A program made the translations under genes and the position numbers. A model generated the notes under the pieces. It was not told the origin of the DNA and ran no database searches. It saw nothing but the letters and a program-made list of their open reading frames with translations. From Candidatus Omnitrophota bacterium (GTDB lineage: Bacteria; Omnitrophota; Gorgyraeia; 1-14-0-20-64-10), in contig JACPXR010000064.1 of assembly GCA_016196465.1 (NCBI GenBank), positions 1 to 33,559 on the forward strand: DNA of 33,559 bases, given 5' to 3'. Positions within the stretch are counted from its first letter, which is position 1. Each line of letters opens with the position of its first letter. This document shows positions 9,247 to 15,971 of this stretch, piece by piece.

Positions 9247-10543
9247 CGCCGGCCGGGGTGACGACAAAGTTACCGCTGTGGCCCTTTCCGCGAACCAGCC
9301 ATGGCTGGTTGAGCGGTGCGGGCTGCGGAGGCCTCACCACCGGAGGCACAGGGGCAGCCCCCCAGGGGAAGGTGAACGTTCCTGCCCGGATCTCCTCCGT
9401 CCACCTCTTCACATCCAGGGCGTTGAGGAGTCCGGCCCCCAGCTTCCCGGCGACACTGCCGTTCTGGCCGTCGATGTTGTGGGCCTTTGATTTCAAGACC
9501 TCCTCGCATTGGCCGGCGGTCAAGGAGGGAAAGGCGGACTTCAACATCGCCAGCATCCCGGTGATGAACGGCGCCGAGAAGGAAGTCCCTCGGGACGTCC
9601 GGTACCCATCGTGGCTTAACAGGCGCATCGTGTCCCCCGGGGCGGTGATGTCCACCGTGGAGCCGTAGGCGGAGAATCCGGCCTTCTTTCCCCCCTCATT
9701 GGAGGCAGCCACCGAGATCACTCCCTTGAAGGAGGCAGGGTAGGCAGGGGCCTCTGTGCCGTGGTTTCCGGCCGAGGCCACCACGATGATCCCTTTTTCC
9801 GCCGCCCGATCAATAGCCTGTTGGACAAGAGGAGAGCCGCTCATGCCTCCCAGACTCATGTTGATGACCTGAGCCCCGTTGTCCACCGCGTAGTTGATCG
9901 CCTTGATGATCGTGCTCCAGGAAGCGCCGCCGCTGGTGCCGAAAACCTGAACCGGCATGATCTCGATCGCGGCGTCTCCGGCTCCATCCAGAATTCTTCC
10001 GGTCGAGGCGGTGCCGTGCCAGTCTTGGCCGACGCCAGAGGACTGGGTGTTGGTCGTGTTGTTGAGGAAATTGTAGCCCTCGACCACCCTGCCCGCTAGA
10101 ACGGGATGGGTCGCGTCAATCGCCGTGTCAATGACGGCCACCCGGACCTTGGCCCCCGCCCCCAGGGTTCCCCCGGAGGGAGGTTCCGCCCACGCTTCGG
10201 CTGGAATCCAGAGATCCAAAAACAGCGGCTCGTAGAGACCGTTCGGTTCGGCATGGGCCACCTCCGGCATCTGCCGGAAACGGGAAACCATCTCCGGCGG
10301 AGCGATCCCCTTGGGGAAGGAAACGACGTAGATCCTCTGAGGGTCGATCCGTTCTTTGAGCGAGGCCCCCGCCTGTGAAATCAGGCGCTGAGCTTGTTCC
10401 GGGGTCACCGCTTCCTTGAACTGGACCAGGGCCTCCCCAGCCACAAAGGAAGCGGGCTTTGCGGCGTTGCCCTTGGCATGAAGTCCTAGAGCGATTCCAC
10501 TTCCGATCAGAAGGAACAGACCCACTAAAATGGACTTTTTCAT
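9227..10543 (-). CDS. S8 family subtilisin-like serine peptidase, secreted
   Basis: Signal peptide; propeptide; triad VAVIDTAIDATHPV (D), DWHGTASTG (H), GTSFSAPFITGML (S). Confidence 0.95.
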   Translation of the reverse strand: MKKSILVGLFLLIGSGIALGLHAKGNAAKPASFVAGEALVQFKEAVTPEQAQRLISQAGASLKERIDPQRIYVVSFPKGIAPPEMVSRFRQMPEVAHAEPNGLYEPLFLDLWIPAEAWAEPPSGGTLGAGAKVRVAVIDTAIDATHPVLAGRVVEGYNFLNNTTNTQSSGVGQDWHGTASTGRILDGAGDAAIEIMPVQVFGTSGGASWSTIIKAINYAVDNGAQVINMSLGGMSGSPLVQQAIDRAAEKGIIVVASAGNHGTEAPAYPASFKGVISVAASNEGGKKAGFSAYGSTVDITAPGDTMRLLSHDGYRTSRGTSFSAPFITGMLAMLKSAFPSLTAGQCEEVLKSKAHNIDGQNGSVAGKLGAGLLNALDVKRWTEEIRAGTFTFPWGAAPVPPVVRPPQPAPLNQPWLVRGKGHSGNFVVTPAGDVVQEK

Positions 10544-10680
10544 GGCAGTTCTCCTTATAATCCTATGTCAAGGATACCACAAATGAGAGTTGTCAAGGGG
10601 TCTGGGTTAATTCATAAAGTATTGTTATATAATGAGTTAAGCTAAATTATTATCTTGCATTAACGTATTTCGCGCCCGCT

Positions 10681-11178
10681 TTAACCGGGGGGCAGGACAG
10701 GCAGAAGAATCCTGAGGGTAGTCCCCTTTCCAACTTCGCTCGCGATGGATATCTTTCCTTGGTGGCGCTGGATGATGGTGTAGGAAAGGGAAAGCCCCAA
10801 GCCCGTTCCGACTCCGACGGGCTTGGAGGTGTAGAACGGATCGAAGACCTTCTGGATCTCCTCCGCCGGAATCCCGACGCCGGTGTCCTGGATGAGGATT
10901 TCGATCTGGTCTTCTGCGGCCTTGGTCCGGAGGATCAGGCGCCCCTCCAGGGGCATCGCCTGAACGGCGTTGAGAATGACGTTGACGAACACCTGCTTGA
11001 GTTGGGCGGGATCCGCCATGACCAGGGGAAGATTCTTCGCGTACTCCCGCACCACTTCAATCGATTGAAGGTTGGCCTGGTGCTCCGCCAATTTTAAGCT
11101 CTCATCCAGCAGCGGATGAACGTTCGTCGGCGCCTCGACAGGGGGCCTCACTCGAGAGAAATCCAAGAGGTTATTCAC
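10681..11178 (-). pseudogene. Histidine kinase C-terminal fragment (DHp helix 2 remnant + HATPase_c)
   Basis: NNLLDFSR..VFVNVILNAVQAMP..IQDTGVGIPAEEIQKVFDPFYTSKPVGVGTGLGLSLSYTII; no H-box; different frame from the upstream sensor half. Confidence 0.75.
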
Positions 11179-12280
11179 GATCGTCTTGGACCGGTTGGCC
11201 TACCCGTTCCTCCAGGGTTTGGTTGAGAGTGGCCAGCTCATTGTAGGAGGTCTGAAGGCGCTCCACCATCTGGTTGAAAGAGGAGGCCAGCTCCCCCACT
11301 TCATCTCGCGCCTGAACCTGACTGCGGTGGGCGAGATTTCCTGATCCGATCTCCTGGCTGTCCGCGACCAGGGTTTTCAAAGGGCGGGTGATCGACCCCA
11401 CCGTCCACACCGAGACAAAGGCGCCGATCGCCAGGGTCAAGAAAGCGATCCATCCGATGGCCCGGCTGGTTTTCTGGATGACCGATTCGTCGAGAGGGAT
11501 TCCCAGGAGGGCGATCGGTCCCGCGGCGATCGGCGGCACCCCGCCGGTGACCAGCCTGGCCATCCACAGGAACCGGCCCCCCTGCGGGAGGAGGATCTGC
11601 TGGGGAGGCCTGGCCAGGGATTTGAAGGCGCCGGCGGCGATGGAGTTCCGAGCTCCCTCATGCCATTGGGGGGACCAGAGCCGGTTCTCTCCCCAGAGGA
11701 AGCCAAGCTCCGCCCCCATGAGCTCTGAAAGGCGGGCGAGGTATGCTTCCCCGATGAGGAGGGAGAGCGTGATCGTCCCCAGGATTTCGCCCGAGGGTTT
11801 CCTGACAGGCAGGGAGAGAAGCAACCACCACTCTCCCGTGAAGAGGTCAAAGCCCAGCGTTTCCCCGCCGCTCATGGCGGCGGAGATCAAAGGTTGTTTG
11901 GAAAGGTCCTCTCCCAGCGGAGGGTATTCTCCGGTGGAGGCGAGGACTTTCCCCTGGGTGTCCGTCGCCCAAAGGAGGTTGGCCGCCCGGATGGTTTTCA
12001 CCTCCATGAGGAGGGGTTCAAGCTGTTTGTGGTCCTTGAGGAGGGCGTTTTGGAGACTGGGAAGCTCCGCCAGGATCCGTCCCCGGTCGAGGAGCTGGGC
12101 GCCGGAGCGCTCAAGGACGGAGGAAAGAACATGGGAGGCCGCCTGAAGTTCCCGCTCCGCCTGCCGGCGGAGCTGCTGGCCGAATTGGTGCCGGACGGTG
12201 AGGAGAGCTCCCGCCGTGAGAGCGAGCAGCAGCCCCAGGATCAGAAGGAGCAGCTTGGCGCGCAGGCCGAATCGAATCAC
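11171..12280 (-). pseudogene. Histidine kinase N-terminal fragment (Cache-like sensor + HAMP)
   Basis: Two TM segments flanking periplasmic sensor, HAMP TRPLKTLVADSQEIGSGNLAHRSQVQARDEVGELASSFNQM, terminates at LNQTLEERVGQPVQDDRE*; overlaps kinase half by 8 nt. Confidence 0.75.
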
Positions 12281-12329
12281 CCGTCACCTCCTTGGGCGAA
12301 TTGTACCATACCGTTTTAGGGGTCCCGCG

Positions 12330-12338
12330 TGCTAGAAT
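12330..12338 (+). promoter_or_regulatory. Extended -10 promoter (TGC TAGAAT)
   Basis: TGcTAGAAT, 4-7 nt upstream of candidate ATGs 12343/12346; no clear -35. Confidence 0.45.
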
Positions 12339-12345
12339 CTGCATG

Positions 12346-12723
12346 ATGAAGTTTTCCCCGCATTGTTTCATGCTGGCTTTCTGGCTCCTGGCAATGGGCG
12401 CTGCCCCGGCGCGGGCCGAGGAGGCGCTCTCTCTCCAGCGGCAGATCGAGGCGGCGGAGAAGCTCGACGGCGAAATCGCCCAGGCGACCGAGGAGTTGAA
12501 GAAGGCCCCCTCTCCCGCCGAACGCAGTCGCCTGGAGGGGAAGATCCGGGAGCTTCAGGCCAGGCAGGAGATCCTCCTCGATCAGCTCGAGGAAGTGGTG
12601 GGACCTCTGCCGCCGAGAGTCCGGCGAGAGTCCCCGATCCCTCTTGAGCAGCAGCTCAAAGGCCTGGAAAGGCGTCACGAGACCACCCTCGACAACGATG
12701 CCCAGCGCCGCTCCTCGCAATAG
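12346..12723 (+). CDS. Small exported coiled-coil hypothetical protein
   Basis: Signal peptide MKFSPHCFMLAFWLLAMGAAPARA; charged coiled coil LQRQIEAAEKLDGEIAQATEELKK; ATG 12343 is an alternative start. Confidence 0.6.
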   Translation: MKFSPHCFMLAFWLLAMGAAPARAEEALSLQRQIEAAEKLDGEIAQATEELKKAPSPAERSRLEGKIRELQARQEILLDQLEEVVGPLPPRVRRESPIPLEQQLKGLERRHETTLDNDAQRRSSQ

Positions 12724-13771
12724 GGTCCGCTTCATCCTCTTCTTGATTTCGTTTCTGGCGGCGTTTCCCCTCCCTTCCGCGAAGGCCCTGGAGCCCTCCG
12801 AAAGGCCCTCCGCCGACAGCGAAGCGGCAGAGCGGACCGCGCTCTTTATCGGGCTTCTCAAGCGTAGGGCCCAGCGGCTTCTCGAGGCCAGGCGGGAACC
12901 GCCTCCTCCCCGGATGAACGTCTCGGCGGGGATTTCGGAGGGGTACGAGAGCAACGTCAACTTGGACGGGGCGAGGAAGGGGGATTACTTCACGGAGGAG
13001 AGCTTCAATTTTGTTGTTCGTCCGATTCTGCTGTCATGGCTGAACGGGGAACTCTCCCACAGCTTGCTCTTGACCCACTTTCAGGAGTTGACCGACAGCA
13101 ACCTCTGGATGAACATCTTCACCGGAGGAATTCAGTTCCAGCCGAAGCAGCTCCTCCGGCTTGACCTGGGAGCGGAGTACGGGATCCTCAACTTCCCCTA
13201 CAGTTCGGACAGCAGCTTCTTCGATCAGCGGGCCAGAGCGCATCTGGCCCTCGCGCAGACCCCCTGGCTCACCCACAAGATCGGCTGGACCTACCAGCTC
13301 AGGGAATACGACACCCGGAAGGCCCGCGACTCCAGCAACAATCAGCTTCCCGGCGTCAACCGCGAGGACCAGCGGCACATTTTTCTCTATGAAGCTCAGG
13401 TGCGGGTCCGCAAGGCCTCCGCCAGGATCTCAGGGGAATTTTACCGGAACTTTTCCAATGAGCAGTTTCAGGAGTATTACGATTGGGAGAACATCAAGCT
13501 CCGGGCCACCCTGACGCGGATCTTCTCGCCCCGGTGGTTTGGGACTTTCAGCGGCAGCTTCGAGAGGAAGAACTACGAAAGAAGGTCCGTCCCCGCCATT
13601 GACATCTCCGAGCGGGACAACCTCTACACCTTGGCGGGTTCTGCGATCTACTCCTTGAATTCCAACGTGAGCTTCACCTACTCCCTGACCTACCGATACC
13701 AGGACTCCAACGACCCGCGGTTGGACTTCACCGATTGGATTCAACAGGTCGGGGTGACGGTAGGATTCTAA
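12698..13771 (+). CDS. Predicted outer-membrane beta-barrel protein
   Basis: Signal peptide RFILFLISFLAAFPLPSAKA; alternating strands rich in aromatics ending SNVSFTYSLTYRYQDSN..WIQQVGVTVGF (C-terminal F). Confidence 0.75.
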   Translation: MPSAAPRNRVRFILFLISFLAAFPLPSAKALEPSERPSADSEAAERTALFIGLLKRRAQRLLEARREPPPPRMNVSAGISEGYESNVNLDGARKGDYFTEESFNFVVRPILLSWLNGELSHSLLLTHFQELTDSNLWMNIFTGGIQFQPKQLLRLDLGAEYGILNFPYSSDSSFFDQRARAHLALAQTPWLTHKIGWTYQLREYDTRKARDSSNNQLPGVNREDQRHIFLYEAQVRVRKASARISGEFYRNFSNEQFQEYYDWENIKLRATLTRIFSPRWFGTFSGSFERKNYERRSVPAIDISERDNLYTLAGSAIYSLNSNVSFTYSLTYRYQDSNDPRLDFTDWIQQVGVTVGF

Positions 13772-13782
13772 GGGGAGGGACT

Positions 13783-14649
13783 TTATTTCTTCGACTTCTT
13801 TTCGGCTTTCTCTTCCGCTTTTTCCTCAGCCTTCTCGGCCTTGGCCTCCACCTTCTCCGCCGCCTTCTCGGCCTTGGCCTCCACCTTCTCCGCCGCCTTC
13901 TCGGCCTTGGCCTCCACCTTCTCCGCCGCCTTCTCGGCCTTGGCTTCCACCTTCTCCGCCGCCTTCTCGGCCTTGGCCTCCACCTTCTCCGCCGCCTTCT
14001 CGGCCTTGGCTTCGGCTCTCTCAGCGGCCTTCTGGCTGAGCCGCTCGGCGGCTGAGTCGATCCTCGCCTCCAGCTTGGCCTCCATCTTGGCATCGAGCCG
14101 GTCCCCCACGTTCTCCTTGGAGAAGTTCTGTTCAACCTTTTCGAGCTGCCGCTCCATGGCCCGCTCGTGCGCGTCCAGGGAGGCATCGGAGACCCGTCCG
14201 ATCCTCTCCGCGACCTTGCTCTCAAAGCTGGCGAGCTGAGCGATGGAGGACCTCAGTTCGTTCTCATAGCCGGTTCCCGGACCGGAGTAGACGTCCAACG
14301 CCAGGGCCACCCCCGGTTCGTCCATGGCCCGGGCCACCTTGAACTGTTCCTGAACGAAGGCGGCATCCACCGCGTCCAAGGCGATCGTTCCGTCCCGGGT
14401 GACCAGGTACTCCTGAAGGAGTTCGGGCAGGGATTCCCGCATGGCTTGGGCCAGCTTCCGGCTGCCGGATCTCTCCTCCTGGGCGATGATCATCTCCGCC
14501 TGGTAGCGGAGCTCCAGGGCCTCGGTGGCCCCATCGGCGGCAAAGGAAGGGTTGGCCAGATAAAGGAAAGAAAGGGCCAGCACGGATGCGCCGGCGCCGG
14601 ACAGAAGTCCGTTCCTTTGGATCGCGCTGCGGAACGGGTTTAACCTCAT
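13783..14649 (-). CDS. Exported alpha-helical protein with C-terminal 11-residue (AAEKVEAKAEK) repeats
   Basis: Signal peptide VLALSFLYLANPSFAADG; SD AAGGAGG (14656-14662) 6 nt before ATG; Ala/Glu/Lys hendecad repeats. Confidence 0.8.
   Translation of the reverse strand: MRLNPFRSAIQRNGLLSGAGASVLALSFLYLANPSFAADGATEALELRYQAEMIIAQEERSGSRKLAQAMRESLPELLQEYLVTRDGTIALDAVDAAFVQEQFKVARAMDEPGVALALDVYSGPGTGYENELRSSIAQLASFESKVAERIGRVSDASLDAHERAMERQLEKVEQNFSKENVGDRLDAKMEAKLEARIDSAAERLSQKAAERAEAKAEKAAEKVEAKAEKAAEKVEAKAEKAAEKVEAKAEKAAEKVEAKAEKAAEKVEAKAEKAEEKAEEKAEKKSKK
13831..13995. repeat. 33-bp tandem repeat, 5 near-identical units plus degenerate flanking units
   Basis: cttctcggccttggcctccaccttctccgccgc at 13831, 13864, 13897, 13930 (one c>t), 13963. 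Confidence 0.95.
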
Positions 14650-14655
14650 CTTCTT

Positions 14656-14765
14656 CCTCCTTCTCTGGCAACTGGCTGCCCCGTCCTTCTTCCACTTTCC
14701 CTTCCGGGGCCCTCTAGTTTTGCGTCCCCCGCTTGCGCGGGGTTTGCCCTGATACCGAAGTACTT
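14656..14765 (-). ncRNA. Cyclic-di-GMP-I (GEMM-I) riboswitch
   Basis: Minus-strand RNA: AGGGCAAACC-CCGC-GCAA-GCGG-GGGACGCAAA...GGCAGCCAGUUGCC; matches GEMM-I conserved core (AGGGCAAACC, GNRA tetraloop stem, GGGACGCAAA) and the second conserved hairpin GGCA-GCCAGU-UGCC. Confidence 0.9.
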
Positions 14766-14779
14766 GTGCTTCTACTGTA

Positions 14780-14809
14780 ACTATACGTTCCCCAGGCAGC
14801 AGGAAACAA
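14780..14809 (-). promoter_or_regulatory. sigma70-type promoter for the riboswitch transcript
   Basis: Minus strand TTGTTT (14809-14804), 18-nt spacer, TATAGT (14785-14780). Confidence 0.5.
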
Positions 14810-14901
14810 GGGGGTGGAGGATTCCCGCTTAAAACCGCTTAAATTCTTCTAGGGGAGGAGAGTTTCGGATAACGCGAAAATGGTGCAAATGGGCAATCTC
14901 T

Positions 14902-15288
14902 TTACGGCTGGGAAAGGGCGGCGGAGACGATTCTCTCCAGGTAGTCCAGGTCGATCGGCTTCGTGATGAAGTCGAAGGTCCCCCACTGTTGGGTCGCCTG
15001 GTCGGCGTTCTCGTAGAAGGGGTAGCCGGTGAGGATGGCGATCTTGACGTTGGGGTTGATGGCCCGGATCGCCTCCAGGGTCTTCAGGCCGTCCATCTTG
15101 GGCATCTTCAGGTCCATGAAGATCAGCTTCAGGTGGGGGGTCGCCCGGATCCGCTCCAGGGCTTCTTCGCCGTTGGCGGCTTCGAAGATCTCATCGATCT
15201 GGAGGGACTTGAGGAACTTCACCAGCATCGCCCGGACCGGCGCCTCATCATCGACCACCAAAACCGCTTTTTTTGCCGCCTTGTCCAT
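14902..15288 (-). CDS. Single-domain response regulator (receiver only)
   Basis: VLVVDDEAPVRAML, LIFMDLKMPKMDG phosphoacceptor, LTGYP, TKPIDLDYLERIV; TAAATG junction with upstream paralogue. Confidence 0.92.
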   Translation of the reverse strand: MDKAAKKAVLVVDDEAPVRAMLVKFLKSLQIDEIFEAANGEEALERIRATPHLKLIFMDLKMPKMDGLKTLEAIRAINPNVKIAILTGYPFYENADQATQQWGTFDFITKPIDLDYLERIVSAALSQP

Positions 15289-15672
15289 TTACAGGAACCT
15301 CACCTTCAGGGCCAAGGAGATCACCCGCTCCAGGTAGTCCAGATCCGCGGGTTTGGTGATGAAGTCCAGAGCCCCCCACTTTTTCAGCGCCTCATCCGCC
15401 CCCCGGTAAAAGGGGTAACCCGTCAGGACGGCGATCTTGACCTCCGGGAGAATCTTTCGGATCTCCTGGAAGGCCTGAACCCCATCCATCCCCGGCATCT
15501 TCAAGTCCAGAAGAACCAGCTTCAGGTGGGGGGCGGCCTGAACCCTCTCCAGCGCTTCCAGGCCGTTGGAGGCCTCCAGGATTTCTTTGACTCCAAGGGA
15601 TTCGAGGAATTTCCTTAAGGTTGTCCGAATCGATGCTTCATCGTCCACGATCAGAACGGTCTCCTTCTCCAA
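15289..15672 (-). CDS. Single-domain response regulator (receiver only), paralogue of the next gene
   Basis: VLIVDDEASIRTTL, LVLLDLKMPGMDG, LTGYP, TKPADLDYLERVI; probable TTG start at 15672 with AGGAGG; TGGTATACT extended -10 at 15697-15702 excludes the longer ATG starts. Confidence 0.85.
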   Translation of the reverse strand: MEKETVLIVDDEASIRTTLRKFLESLGVKEILEASNGLEALERVQAAPHLKLVLLDLKMPGMDGVQAFQEIRKILPEVKIAVLTGYPFYRGADEALKKWGALDFITKPADLDYLERVISLALKVRFL

Positions 15673-15696
15673 CTTTCCTCCTCGATCTGAAAGAGT

Positions 15697-15702
15697 AGTA
15701 TA
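15697..15702 (-). promoter_or_regulatory. -10 element (TATACT, TGn extended) for response-regulator pair
   Basis: Minus strand TGGTATACT, TSS about 15690, 18 nt before TTG start. Confidence 0.45.
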
Positions 15703-15788
15703 CCATGCCATTTTTGCATCGGACACTTGTGCACTTGTCGTCAAGCTCTTGAATTGTTGAGCAGGACTCGTCCATACTTGCCTCGGGT

Positions 15789-15971
15789 GTGCAAATGGAT
15801 AGATTGATGACCATAGATGAAGTCGCTCAGTACATGCAGGTCAGCCGCTTCACCGTCTACCGGTTGGCCAAGAGGAACTCTCTGCCCGGGACGAAGATCG
15901 GACGGCAGTGGCGCTTCCAGAAGGAGGAGATCGACCGATGGGTGAGAGAACAGCTTCCAAGAGAATCGTAA
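15789..15971 (+). CDS. Excisionase-type (HTH_17/MerR-like) helix-turn-helix protein
   Basis: LMTIDEVAQYMQVSRFTVYRLAKRNSLPGTKIGRQWRFQKEEIDRWV; start GTG 15789 or ATG 15795. Confidence 0.85.
   Translation: MQMDRLMTIDEVAQYMQVSRFTVYRLAKRNSLPGTKIGRQWRFQKEEIDRWVREQLPRES

Noticed and set aside
13831-13995. CRISPR-like array interpretation of the 33-bp repeats
   Set aside because: Units are directly contiguous with no spacers and encode an in-frame peptide repeat.
13735-14239. Plus-strand ORFs translating the 33-bp repeat (ASTFSAAFSAL)n and (HLLRRLLGLGL)n, and the minus-strand RRRRRWRPRP ORF
   Set aside because: Alternate-frame readings of the repeat; only 13783-14649 has signal peptide, SD and riboswitch leader.
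14883-15798. 10-bp repeat GTGCAAATGG at 14883 and 15789 flanking the response-regulator pair
   Set aside because: Too short to be convincing as a mobile-element or regulatory repeat without conservation data.
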